Shown here: positions 27,718 to 42,140 of the stretch, in pieces | Layout: the number at the start of each line of letters is the position of its first letter | How positions within the stretch are numbered: position 1 is the stretch's first letter | From: Synaphobranchus kaupii | Lineage: Eukaryota > Chordata > Actinopteri > Anguilliformes > Synaphobranchidae | Assembly (NCBI GenBank): GCA_029718625.1 | Contig: JAINUF010000027.1 | Coordinates: 976,676-1,040,675 of the forward strand | Direction of reading: 5' to 3' | Length of the DNA stretch: 64,000 nucleotides | Program-made: the position numbers and the translations under genes | Notes under the pieces: generated by a model | The model's database searches: none | The model's input: the letters and a program-made list of their open reading frames with translations, nothing else | What the model was told of the DNA's origin: nothing

Positions 27718-30700
27718 GTGTGTTTTTTGAGCGCGAAGCACAGCGCAACATGCAAATGGGCTGAACTTAGTCTCTTCATTAATTATAGGTGTGTCTTGCA
27801 AGGAATATACTATATGGATCATTTATTTTCAGTGGTTTTGTCATTGCAACCTGGCAACCCTGAGTGCATGTGGGGAATCTGTCAAAAACATGATCTACCA
27901 TGATATTCCATTCCATGGTCAACACTGCCATCTAGTGGCAGGAAATGTTAATTCTTTCGTTTAAATAGTGTTCATTTTCAACGTCTTCTGCTTTGGAATG
28001 TGTAATACATATACACCAATTACAATTACATGAGAAAGGAATCAATTAGTAAATTTCTATCTGTACATTTTTTGCCTTAGGCAAAATTACTATTATGGTG
28101 AATTGTATTATCATGCTGAGTTTGATTTTATAAGGATTTGTATTAAACAATATATGAATTTTCGAATGAAATCTAGTCTGTAATAACTTCACATGTCAAA
28201 TCACTGTGAAACAGCTTGGGCTCTATCTTGACAATCTTAGCACTTGGTCTAAACACATGGCGCAACTGCATTTAGGGTGTGACCAAGTCCACTTTTGCTA
28301 GTTAGACAGTGTGTTTTTTGAGCGCGAAGCACAGCGCAACATGCAAATGGGCTGAACTTAGTCTCTTCATTAATTATAGGTGTGTCTTGCAAGGAATATA
28401 CTATATGGATCATTTATTTTCAGTGGTTTTGTCATTGCAACCTGGCAACCCTGAGTGCATGTGGGGAATCTGTCAAAAACATGATCTACCATGATATTCC
28501 ATTCCATGGTCAACACTGCCATCTAGTGGCAGGAAATGTTAATTCTTTCGTTTAAATACTGTTCATTTTCAACGTCTTCTGCTTTGAAATGTGTAATACA
28601 TATACACCAATTACAATTACATGAGAAAGGAATCAATTAATAAATTTCTATCTGTACATTTTTTGCCTTTGGCAAAATTATTATTATGGTGAATTGTATT
28701 ATCATGCTGAGTTTGATTTTATAAGGATTTGTATTAAACAATATATGAATTTTCGAATGAAATCTAGTCTGTAATAACTTCACATGTCAAATCACTGTGA
28801 AACAGCTCGGGCTCTATCTTGACAATCTTAGCACTTGGTCTAAACACATGGCGCAACTGCATTTAGGGTGTGACCAAGTCCACTTTTGCTAGTTAGACAG
28901 TGTGTTTTTTGAGCGCGAAGCACAGCGCAACATGCAAATGGGCTGAACTTAGTCTCTTCATTAATTATAGGTGTGTCTTGCAAGGAATATACTATATGGA
29001 TCATTTATTTTCAGTGGTTTTGTCATTGCAACCTGGCAACCCTGAGTGCATGTGGGGAATCTGTCAAAACATGATCTACCATGATATTCCATTCCATGGT
29101 CAACACTGCCATCTAGTGGCAGGAAATGTTAATTCTTTCGTTTAAATACTGTTCATTTTCAACGTCTTCTGCTTTGAAATGTGTAATACATATACACCAA
29201 TTACAATTACATGAGAAAGGAATCAATTAATAAATTTCTATCTGTACATTTTTTGCCTTTGGCAAAATTATTATTATGGTGAATTGTATTATCATGCTGA
29301 GTTTGATTTTATAAGGATTTGTATTAAACAATATATGAATTTTCGAATGAAATCTAGTCTGTAATAACTTCACATGTCAAATCACTGTGAAACAGCTCGG
29401 GCTCTATCTTGACAATCTTAGCACTTGGTCTAAACACATGGCGCAACTGCATTTAGGGTGTGACCAAGTCCACTTTTGCTAGTTAGACAGTGTGTTTTTT
29501 GAGCGCGAAGCACAGCGCAACATGCAAATGGGCTGAACTTAGGCTCTTCATTAATTATAGGTGTGTCTTGCAAGGAATATACTATATGGATCATTTATTT
29601 TCAGTGGTTTTGTCATTGCAACCTGGCAACCCTGAGTGCATGTGGGGAATCTGTCAAAAACATGATCTACCATGATATTCCATTCCATGGTCAACACTGC
29701 CATCTAGTGGCAGGAAATGTTAATTCTTTCATTTAAATACTGTTCATTTTCAACGTCTTCTGCTTTGGAATGTGTAATACATATACACCAATTACAATTA
29801 CATGAGAAAGGAATCAATTAGTAAATTTCTATCTGTACATTTTTTGCCTTAGGCAAAATTACTATTATGGTGAATTGTATTATCATGCTGAGTTTGATTT
29901 TATAAGGATTTGTATTAAACAATATATGAATTTTCGAATGAAATCTAGTCTGTAATAACTTCACATGTCAAATCACTGTGAAACAGCTCGGGCTCTATCT
30001 TGACAATCTTAGCACTTGGTCTAAACACATGGCGCAACTGCATTTAGGGTGTGACCAAGTCCACTTTTGCTAGTTAGACAGTGTGTTTTTTGAGCGCGAA
30101 GCACAGCGCAACATGCAAATGGGCTGAACTTAGTCTCTTCATTAATTATAGGTGTGTCTTGCAAGGAATATACTATATGGATCATTTATTTTCAGTGGTT
30201 TTGTCATTGCAACCTGGCAACCCTGAGTGCATGTGGGGAATCTGTCAAAAACATGATCTACCATGATATTCCATTCCATGGTCAACACTGCCATCTAGTG
30301 GCAGGAAATGTTAATTCTTTCGTTTAAATACTGTTCATTTTCAACGTCTTCTGCTTTGGAATGTGTAATACATATACACCAATTACAATTACATGAGAAA
30401 GGAATCAATTAGTAAATTTCTATCTGTACATTTTTTGCCTTTGGCAAAATTACTATTATGGTGAATTGTATTATCATGCTGAGTTTGATTTTATAAGGAT
30501 TTGTATTAAACAATATATGAATTTTCGAATGAAATCTAGTCTGTAATAACTTCACATGTCAAATCACTGTGAAACAGCTCGGGCTCTATCTTGACAATCT
30601 TAGCACTTGGTCTAAACACATGGCGCAACTGCATTTAGGGTGTGACCAAGTCCACTTTTGCTAGTTAGACAGTGTGTTTTTTGAGCGCGAAGCACAGCGC

Positions 30701-33700
30701 AACATGCAAATGGGCTGAACTTAGTCTCTTCATTAATTATAGGTGTGTCTTGCAAGGAATATACTATATGGATCATTTATTTTCAGTGGTTTTGTCATTG
30801 CAACCTGGCAACCCTGAGTGCATGTGGGGAATCTGTCAAAAACATGATCTACCATGATATTCCATTCCATGGTCAACACTGCCATCTAGTGGCAGGAAAT
30901 GTTAATTCTTTCGTTTAAATAGTGTTCATTTTCAACGTCTTCTGCTTTGGAATGTGTAATACATATACACCAATTACAATTACATGAGAAAGGAATCAAT
31001 TAGTAAATTTCTATCTGTACATTTTTTGCCTTAGGCAAAATTACTATTATGGTGAATTGTATTATCATGCTGAGTTTGATTTTATAAGGATTTGTATTAA
31101 ACAATATATGAATTTTCGAATGAAATCTAGTCTGTAATAACTTCACATGTCAAATCACTGTGAAACAGCTCGGGCTCTATCTTGACAATCTTAGCACTTG
31201 GTCTAAACACATGGCGCAACTGCATTTAGGGTGTGACCAAGTCCACTTTTGCTAGTTAGACAGTGTGTTTTTTGAGCGCGAAGCACAGCGCAACATGCAA
31301 ATGGGCTGAACTTAGTCTCTTCATTAATTATAGGTGTGTCTTGCAAGGAATATACTATATGGATCATTTATTTTCAGTGGTTTTGTCATTGCAACCTGGC
31401 AACCCTGAGTGCATGTGGGGAATCTGTCAAAAACATGATCTACCATGATATTCCATTCCATGGTCAACACTGCCATCTAGTGGCAGGAAATGTTAATTCT
31501 TTCGTTTAAATACTGTTCATTTTCAACGTCTTCTGCTTTGAAATGTGTAATACATATACACCAATTACAATTACATGAGAAAGGAATCAATTAATAAATT
31601 TCTATCTGTACATTTTTTGCCTTTGGCAAAATTATTATTATGGTGAATTGTATTATCATGCTGAGTTTGATTTTATAAGGATTTGTATTAAACAATATAT
31701 GAATTTTCGAATGAAATCTAGTCTGTAATAACTTCACATGTCAAATCACTGTGAAACAGCTCGGGCTCTATCTTGACAATCTTAGCACTTGGTCTAAACA
31801 CATGGCGCAACTGCATTTAGGGTGTGACCAAGTCCACTTTTGCTAGTTAGACAGTGTGTTTTTTGAGCGCGAAGCACAGCGCAACATGCAAATGGGCTGA
31901 ACTTAGTCTCTTCATTAATTATAGGTGTGTCTTGCAAGGAATATACTATATGGATCATTTATTTTCAGTGGTTTTGTCATTGCAACCTGGCAACCCTGAG
32001 TGCATGTGGGGAATCTGTCAAAACATGATCTACCATGATATTCCATTCCATGGTCAACACTGCCATCTAGTGGCAGGAAATGTTAATTCTTTCGTTTAAA
32101 TACTGTTCATTTTCAACGTCTTCTGCTTTGAAATGTGTAATACATATACACCAATTACAATTACATGAGAAAGGAATCAATTAATAAATTTCTATCTGTA
32201 CATTTTTTGCCTTTGGCAAAATTATTATTATGGTGAATTGTATTATCATGCTGAGTTTGATTTTATAAGGATTTGTATTAAACAATATATGAATTTTCGA
32301 ATGAAATCTAGTCTGTAATAACTTCACATGTCAAATCACTGTGAAACAGCTCGGGCTCTATCTTGACAATCTTAGCACTTGGTCTAAACACATGGCGCAA
32401 CTGCATTTAGGGTGTGACCAAGTCCACTTTTGCTAGTTAGACAGTGTGTTTTTTGAGCGCGAAGCACAGCGCAACATGCAAATGGGCTGAACTTAGGCTC
32501 TTCATTAATTATAGGTGTGTCTTGCAAGGAATATACTATATGGATCATTTATTTTCAGTGGTTTTGTCATTGCAACCTGGCAACCCTGAGTGCATGTGGG
32601 GAATCTGTCAAAAACATGATCTACCATGATATTCCATTCCATGGTCAACACTGCCATCTAGTGGCAGGAAATGTTAATTCTTTCATTTAAATACTGTTCA
32701 TTTTCAACGTCTTCTGCTTTGGAATGTGTAATACATATACACCAATTACAATTACATGAGAAAGGAATCAATTAGTAAATTTCTATCTGTACATTTTTTG
32801 CCTTAGGCAAAATTACTATTATGGTGAATTGTATTATCATGCTGAGTTTGATTTTATAAGGATTTGTATTAAACAATATATGAATTTTCGAATGAAATCT
32901 AGTCTGTAATAACTTCACATGTCAAATCACTGTGAAACAGCTCGGGCTCTATCTTGACAATCTTAGCACTTGGTCTAAACACATGGCGCAACTGCATTTA
33001 GGGTGTGACCAAGTCCACTTTTGCTAGTTAGACAGTGTGTTTTTTGAGCGCGAAGCACAGCGCAACATGCAAATGGGCTGAACTTAGTCTCTTCATTAAT
33101 TATAGGTGTGTCTTGCAAGGAATATACTATATGGATCATTTATTTTCAGTGGTTTTGTCATTGCAACCTGGCAACCCTGAGTGCATGTGGGGAATCTGTC
33201 AAAAACATGATCTACCATGATATTCCATTCCATGGTCAACACTGCCATCTAGTGGCAGGAAATGTTAATTCTTTCGTTTAAATACTGTTCATTTTCAACG
33301 TCTTCTGCTTTGGAATGTGTAATACATATACACCAATTACAATTACATGAGAAAGGAATCAATTAGTAAATTTCTATCTGTACATTTTTTGCCTTAGGCA
33401 AAATTACTATTATGGTGAATTGTATTATCATGCTGAGTTTGATTTTATAAGGATTTGTATTAAACAATATATGAATTTTCGAATTAAATCTAGTCTGTAA
33501 TAACTTCACATGTCAAATCACTGTGAAACAGCTCGGGCTCTATCTTGACAATCTTAGCACTTGGTCTAAACACATGGCGCAACTGCATTTAGGGTGTGAC
33601 CAAGTCCACTTTTGCTAGTTAGACAGTGTGTTTTTTGAGCGCGAAGCACAGCGCAACATGCAAATGGGCTGAACTTAGTCTCTTCATTAATTATAGGTGT

Positions 33701-36580
33701 GTCTTGCAAGGAATATACTATATGGATCATTTATTTTCAGTGGTTTTGTCATTGCAACCTGGCAACCCTGAGTGCATGTGGGGAATCTGTCAAAAACATG
33801 ATCTACCATGATATTCCATTCCATGGTCAACACTGCCATCTAGTGGCAGGAAATGTTAATTCTTTCGTTTAAATACTGTTCATTTTCAACGTCTTCTGCT
33901 TTGGAATGTGTAATACATATACACCAATTACAATTACATGAGAAAGGAATCAATTAGTAAATTTCTATCTGTACATTTTTTGCCTTAGGCAAAATTACTA
34001 TTATGGTGAATTGTATTATCATGCTGAGTTTGATTTTATAAGGATTTGTATTAAACAATATATGAATTTTCGAATGAAATCTAGTCTGTAATAACTTCAC
34101 ATGTCAAATCACTGTGAAACAGCTCGGGCTCTATCTTGACAATCTTAGCACTTGGTCTAAACACATGGCGCAACTGCATTTAGGGTGTGACCAAGTCCAC
34201 TTTTGCTAGTTAGACAGTGTGTTTTTTGAGCGCGAAGCACAGCGCAACATGCAAATGGGCTGAACTTAGTCTCTTCATTAATTATAGGTGTGTCTTGCAA
34301 GGAATATACTATATGGATCATTTATTTTCAGTGGTTTTGTCATTGCAACCTGGCAACCCTGAGTGCATGTGGGGAATCTGTCAAAAACATGATCTACCAT
34401 GATATTCCATTCCATGGTCAACACTGCCATCTAGTGGCAGGAAATGTTAATTCTTTCGTTTAAATACTGTTCATTTTCAACGTCTTCTGCTTTGGAATGT
34501 GTAATACATATACACCAATTACAATTACATGAGAAAGGAATCAATTAGTAAATTTCTATCTGTACATTTTTTGCCTTAGGCAAAATTACTATTATGGTGA
34601 ATTGTATTATCATGCTGAGTTTGATTTTATAAGGATTTGTATTAAACAATATATGAATTTTCGAATGAAATCTAGTCTGTAATAACTTCACATGTCAAAT
34701 CACTGTGAAACAGCTTGGGCTCTATCTTGACAATCTTAGCACTTGGTCTAAACACATGGCGCAACTGCATTTAGGGTGTGACCAAGTCCACTTTTGCTAG
34801 TTAGACAGTGTGTTTTTTGAGCGCGAAGCACAGCGCAACATGCAAATGGGCTGAACTTAGTCTCTTCATTAATTATAGGTGTGTCTTGCAAGGAATATAC
34901 TATATGGATCATTTATTTTCAGTGGTTTTGTCATTGCAACCTGGCAACCCTGAGTGCATGTGGGGAATCTGTCAAAAACATGATCTACCATGATATTCCA
35001 TTCCATGGTCAACACTGCCATCTAGTGGCAGGAAATGTTAATTCTTTCGTTTAAATACTGTTCATTTTCAACGTCTTCTGCTTTGAAATGTGTAATACAT
35101 ATACACCAATTACAATTACATGAGAAAGGAATCAATTAATAAATTTCTATCTGTACATTTTTTGCCTTTGGCAAAATTATTATTATGGTGAATTGTATTA
35201 TCATGCTGAGTTTGATTTTATAAGGATTTGTATTAAACAATATATGAATTTTCGAATGAAATCTAGTCTGTAATAACTTCACATGTCAAATCACTGTGAA
35301 ACAGCTCGGGCTCTATCTTGACAATCTTAGCACTTGGTCTAAACACATGGCGCAACTGCATTTAGGGTGTGACCAAGTCCACTTTTGCTAGTTAGACAGT
35401 GTGTTTTTTGAGCGCGAAGCACAGCGCAACATGCAAATGGGCTGAACTTAGGCTCTTCATTAATTATAGGTGTGTCTTGCAAGGAATATACTATATGGAT
35501 CATTTATTTTCAGTGGTTTTGTCATTGCAACCTGGCAACCCTGAGTGCATGTGGGGAATCTGTCAAAAACATGATCTACCATGATATTCCATTCCATGGT
35601 CAACACTGCCATCTAGTGGCAGGAAATGTTAATTCTTTCATTTAAATACTGTTCATTTTCAACGTCTTCTGCTTTGGAATGTGTAATACATATACACCAA
35701 TTACAATTACATGAGAAAGGAATCAATTAGTAAATTTCTATCTGTACATTTTTTGCCTTAGGCAAAATTACTATTATGGTGAATTGTATTATCATGCTGA
35801 GTTTGATTTTATAAGGATTTGTATTAAACAATATATGAATTTTCGAATGAAATCTAGTCTGTAATAACTTCACATGTCAAATCACTGTGAAACAGCTCGG
35901 GCTCTATCTTGACAATCTTAGCACTTGGTCTAAACACATGGCGCAACTGCATTTAGGGTGTGACCAAGTCCACTTTTGCTAGTTAGACAGTGTGTTTTTT
36001 GAGCGCGAAGCACAGCGCAACATGCAAATGGGCTGAACTTAGTCTCTTCATTAATTATAGGTGTGTCTTGCAAGGAATATACTATATGGATCATTTATTT
36101 TCAGTGGTTTTGTCATTGCAACCTGGCAACCCTGAGTGCATGTGGGGAATCTGTCAAAAACATGATCTACCATGATATTCCATTCCATGGTCAACACTGC
36201 CATCTAGTGGCAGGAAATGTTAATTCTTTCGTTTAAATACTGTTCATTTTCAACGTCTTCTGCTTTGGAATGTGTAATACATATACACCAATTACAATTA
36301 CATGAGAAAGGAATCAATTAGTAAATTTCTATCTGTACATTTTTTGCCTTAGGCAAAATTACTATTATGGTGAATTGTATTATCATGCTGAGTTTGATTT
36401 TATAAGGATTTGTATTAAACAATATATGAATTTTCGAATTAAATCTAGTCTGTAATAACTTCACATGTCAAATCACTGTGAAACAGCTCGGGCTCTATCT
36501 TGACAATCTTAGCACTTGGTCTAAACACATGGCGCAACTGCATTTAGGGTGTGACCAAGTCCACTTTTGCTAGTTAGACA
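27718..36580. repeat. Three tandem 5-monomer higher-order units
   Basis: A recurring series is an aaatagtg or cttggg monomer, one or two ttaataaat/attatt monomers, then a monomer with both cttaggctc and tttcattt. It occurs around 27718-29490, 30672-32444 and 34217-35399. The cttaggctc change is found only at 29490, 32444 and 35399, spaced 5 monomers apart (2954 and 2955 bp). The third unit has lost one of the paired monomers' markers, so the units are related but not identical. Confidence 0.75.
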
Positions 36581-39500
36581 GTGTGTTTTTTGAGCGCGAA
36601 GCACAGCGCAACATGCAAATGGGCTGAACTTAGTCTCTTCATTAATTATAGGTGTGTCTTGCAAGGAATATACTATATGGATCATTTATTTTCAGTGGTT
36701 TTGTCATTGCAACCTGGCAACCCTGAGTGCATGTGGGGAATCTGTCAAAAACATGATCTACCATGATATTCCATTCCATGGTCAACACTGCCATCTAGTG
36801 GCAGGAAATGTTAATTCTTTCGTTTAAATACTGTTCATTTTCAACGTCTTCTGCTTTGGAATGTGTAATACATATACACCAATTACAATTACATGAGAAA
36901 GGAATCAATTAGTAAATTTCTATCTGTACATTTTTTGCCTTAGGCAAAATTACTATTATGGTGAATTGTATTATCATGCTGAGTTTGATTTTATAAGGAT
37001 TTGTATTAAACAATATATGAATTTTCGAATGAAATCTAGTCTGTAATAACTTCACATGTCAAATCACTGTGAAACAGCTCGGGCTCTATCTTGACAATCT
37101 TAGCACTTGGTCTAAACACATGGCGCAACTGCATTTAGGGTGTGACCAAGTCCACTTTTGCTAGTTAGACAGTGTGTTTTTTGAGCGCGAAGCACAGCGC
37201 AACATGCAAATGGGCTGAACTTAGTCTCTTCATTAATTATAGGTGTGTCTTGCAAGGAATATACTATATGGATCATTTATTTTCAGTGGTTTTGTCATTG
37301 CAACCTGGCAACCCTGAGTGCATGTGGGGAATCTGTCAAAAACATGATCTACCATGATATTCCATTCCATGGTCAACACTGCCATCTAGTGGCAGGAAAT
37401 GTTAATTCTTTCGTTTAAATACTGTTCATTTTCAACGTCTTCTGCTTTGGAATGTGTAATACATATACACCAATTACAATTACATGAGAAAGGAATCAAT
37501 TAGTAAATTTCTATCTGTACATTTTTTGCCTTAGGCAAAATTACTATTATGGTGAATTGTATTATCATGCTGAGTTTGATTTTATAAGGATTTGTATTAA
37601 ACAATATATGAATTTTCGAATGAAATCTAGTCTGTAATAACTTCACATGTCAAATCACTGTGAAACAGCTCGGGCTCTATCTTGACAATCTTAGCACTTG
37701 GTCTAAACACATGGCGCAACTGCATTTAGGGTGTGACCAAGTCCACTTTTGCTAGTTAGACAGTGTGTTTTTTGAGCGCGAAGCACAGCGCAACATGCAA
37801 ATGGGATGAACTTAGTCTCTTCATTAATCATAGGTGTGTCTTGCAAGGAATATACTATATGGATCATTTATTTTCAGTGGTTTTGTCATTGCAACCTGGC
37901 AACCCTGAGTGCATGTGGGGAATCTGTCAAAAACATGATCTACCATGATATTCCATTCCATGGTCAACACTGCCATCTAGTGGCAGGAAATGTTAATTAT
38001 TTCGTTTAAATACTGTTCATTTTCAACGTCTTCTGCTTTGGAATGTGTAATACATATACACCAATTACAATTACATGAGAAAGGAATCAATTAGTAAATT
38101 TCTATCTGTACATTTTTTGCCTTAGGCAAAATTACTATTATGGTGAATTGTATTATCATGCTGAGTTTGATTTTATAAGGATTTGTATTAAACAATATAT
38201 GAATTTTCCAATTAAATCTAGTCTGTAATAACTTCACATGTCAAATCACTGTGAAACAGCTCGGGCTCTATCTTGACAATCTTAGCACTTGGTCTAAACA
38301 CATGGCGCAACTGCATTTAGGGTGTGACCAAGTCCACTTTTGCTAGTTAGACAGTGTGTTTTTTGAGCGCGAAGCACAGCGCAACATGCAAATGGGCTGA
38401 ACTTAGTCTCTTCATTAATTATAGGTGTGTCTTGCAAGGAATATACTATATGGATCATTTATTTTCAGTGGTTTTGTCATTGCAACCTGGCAACCCTGAG
38501 TGCATGTGGGGAATCTGTCAAAAACATGATCTACCATGATATTCCATTCCATGGTCAACACTGCCATCTAGTGGCAGGAAATGTTAATTCTTTCGTTTAA
38601 ATACTGTTCATTTTCAACGTCTTCTGCTTTGAAATGTGTAATACATATACACCAATTACAATTACATGAGAAAGGAATCAATTAGTAAATTTCTATCTGT
38701 ACATTTTTTGCCTTTGGCAAAATTACTATTATGGTGAATTGTATTATCATGCTGAGTTTGATTTTATAAGGATTTGTATTAAACAATATATGAATTTTCG
38801 AATGAAATCTAGTCTGTAATAACTTCACATGTCAAATCACTGTGAAACAGCTCGGGCTCTATCTTGACAATCTTAGCACTTGGTCTAAACACATGGCGCA
38901 ACTGCATTTAGGGTGTGACCAAGTCCACTTTTGCTAGTTAGACAGTGTGTTTTTTGAGCGCGAAGCACAGCGCAACATGCAAATGGGCTGAACTTAGTCT
39001 CTTCATTAATTATAGGTGTGTCTTGCAAGGAATATACTATATGGATCATTTATTTTCAGTAGTTTTGTCATTGCAACCTGGCAACCCTGAGTGCATGTGG
39101 GGAATCTGTCAAAAACATGATCTACCATGATATTCCATTCCATGGTCAACACTGCCATCTAGTGGCAGGAAATGTTAATTCTTTCGTTTAAATAGTGTTC
39201 ATTTTCAACGTCTTCTGCTTTGGAATGTGTAATACATATACACCAATTACAATTACATGAGAAAGGAATCAATTAGTAAATTTCTATCTGTACATTTTTT
39301 GCCTTAGGCAAAATTACTATTATGGTGAATTGTATTATCATGCTGAGTTTGATTTTATAAGGATTTGTATTAAACAATATATGAATTTTCGAATGAAATC
39401 TAGTCTGTAATAACTTCACATGTCAAATCACTGTGAAACAGCTTGGGCTCTATCTTGACAATCTTAGCACTTGGTCTAAACACATGGCGCAACTGCATTT

Positions 39501-42140
39501 AGGGTGTGACCAAGTCCACTTTTGCTAGTTAGACAGTGTGTTTTTTGAGCGCGAAGCACAGCGCAACATGCAAATGGGCTGAACTTAGTCTCTTCATTAA
39601 TTATAGGTGTGTCTTGCAAGGAATATACTATATGGATCATTTATTTTCAGTGGTTTTGTCATTGCAACCTGGCAACCCTGAGTGCATGTGGGGAATCTGT
39701 CAAAAACATGATCTACCATGATATTCCATTCCATGGTCAACACTGCCATCTAGTGGCAGGAAATGTTAATTCTTTCGTTTAAATACTGTTCATTTTCAAC
39801 GTCTTCTGCTTTGAAATGTGTAATACATATACACCAATTACAATTACATGAGAAAGGAATCAATTAGTAAATTTCTATCTGTACATTTTTTGCCTTTGGC
39901 AAAATTACTATTATGGTGAATTGTATTATCATGCTGAGTTTCATTTTATAAGGATTTGTATTAAACAATATATGAATTTTCGAATGAAATCTAGTCTGTA
40001 ATAACTTCACATGTCAAATCACTGTGAAACAGCTCGGGCTCTATCTTGACAATCTTAGCACTTGGTCTAAACACATGGCGCAACTGCATTTAGGGTGTGA
40101 CCAAGTCCACTTTTGCTAGTTAGACAGTGTGTTTTTTGAGCGCGAAGCACAGCGCAACATGCAAATGGGCTGAACTTAGTCTCTTCATTAATTATAGGTG
40201 TGTCTTGCAAGGAATATACTATATGGATCATTTATTTTCAGTGGTTTTGTCATTGCAACCTGGCAACCCTGAGTGCATGTGGGGAATCTGTCAAAAACAT
40301 GATCTACCATGATATTCCATTCCATGGTCAACACTGCCATCTAGTGGCAGGAAATGTTAATTCTTTCGTTTAAATAGTGTTCATTTTCAACGTCTTCTGC
40401 TTTGGAATGTGTAATACATATACACCAATTACAATTACATGAGAAAGGAATCAATTAGTAAATTTCTATCTGTACATTTTTTGCCTTTGGCAAAATTACT
40501 ATTATGGTGAATTGTATTATCATGCTGAGTTTGATTTTATAAGGATTTGTATTAAACAATATATGAATTTTCGAATGAAATCTAGTCTGTAATAACTTCA
40601 CATGTCAAATCACTGTGAAACAGCTTGGGCTCTATCTTGACAATCTTAGCACTTGGTCTAAACACATGGCGCAACTGCATTTAGGGTGTGACCAAGTCCA
40701 CTTTTGCTAGTTAGACAGTGTGTTTTTTGAGCGCGAAGCACAGCGCAACATGCAAATGGGCTGAACTTAGTCTCTTCATTAATTATAGGTGTGTCTTGCA
40801 AGGAATATACTATATGGATCATTTATTTTCAGTGGTTTTGTCATTGCAACCTGGCAACCCTGAGTGCATGTGGGGAATCTGTCAAAAACATGATCTACCA
40901 TGATATTCCATTCCATGGTCAACACTGCCATCTAGTGGCAGGAAATGTTAATTCTTTCGTTTAAATACTGTTCATTTTCAACGTCTTCTGCTTTGAAATG
41001 TGTAATACATATACACCAATTACAATTACATGAGAAAGGAATCAATTAGTAAATTTCTATCTGTACATTTTTTGCCTTTGGCAAAATTACTATTATGGTG
41101 AATTGTATTATCATGCTGAGTTTGATTTTATAAGGATTTGTATTAAACAATATATGAATTTTCGAATGAAATCTAGTCTGTAATAACTTCACATGTCAAA
41201 TCACTGTGAAACAGCTCGGGCTCTATCTTGACAATCTTAGCACTTGGTCTAAACACATGGCGCAACTGCATTTAGGGTGTGACCAAGTCCACTTTTGCTA
41301 GTTAGACAGTGTGTTTTTTGAGCGCGAAGCACAGCGCAACATGCAAATGGGCTGAACTTAGTCTCTTCATTAATTATAGGTGTGTCTTGCAAGGAATATA
41401 CTATATGGATCATTTATTTTCAGTGGTTTTGTCATTGCAACCTGGCAACCCTGAGTGCATGTGGGGAATCTGTCAAAAACATGATCTACCATGATATTCC
41501 ATTCCATGGTCAACACTGCCATCTAGTGGCAGGAAATGTTAATTCTTTCGTTTAAATACTGTTCATTTTCAACGTCTTCTGCTTTGGAATGTGTAATACA
41601 TATACACCAATTACAATTACATGAGAAAGGAATCAATTAGTAAATTTCTATCTGTACATTTTTTGCCTTAGGCAAAATTAATATTATGGTGAATTGTATT
41701 ATCATGCTGAGTTTGATTTTATAAGGATTTGTATTAAACAATATATGCATTTTCGAATTAAATCTAGTCTGTAATAACTTCACATGTCAAATCACTGTGA
41801 AACAGCTCGGGCTCTATCTTGACAATCTTAGCACTTGGTCTAAACACATGGCGCAACTGCATTTAGGGTGTGACCAAGTCCACTTTTGCTAGTTAGACAG
41901 TGTGTTTTTTGAGCGCGAAGCACAGCGCAACATGCAAATGGGCTGAACTTAGTCTCTTCATTAATTATAGGTGTGTCTTGCAAGGAATATACTATATGGA
42001 TCATTTATTTTCAGTGGTTTTGTCATTGCAACCTGGCAACCCTGAGTGCATGTGGGGAATCTGTCAAAAACATGATCTACCATGATATTCCATTCCATGG
42101 TCAACACTGCCATCTAGTGGCAGGAAATGTTAATTCTTTC
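35640..42140. repeat. 11-monomer (6501-bp) higher-order unit, copy 1
   Basis: Rare substitutions recur exactly 6501 bp later: atgggatgaac with taatcatag (near 37806 and 44307), taattattt (near 38000 and 44500), cagtagttt (39060 and 45561), gtttcattt (39942 and 46443) and aattaatatt (41681 and 48182). Several of these occur nowhere else in the window. A private atatgcatt change near 41748 shows later divergence. Confidence 0.93.

Larger units (their letters stand above)
23353..29542. repeat. Higher-order block, copy 2 of the 12-monomer-offset duplication
   Basis: Repeats the marker order of 16.3-22.4 kb, including the terminal series at 27718, 28309 and 28900. Private changes since the duplication include an extra T near 25111 and loss of one A near 27216 in the monomer starting at 27128. 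Confidence 0.8.
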
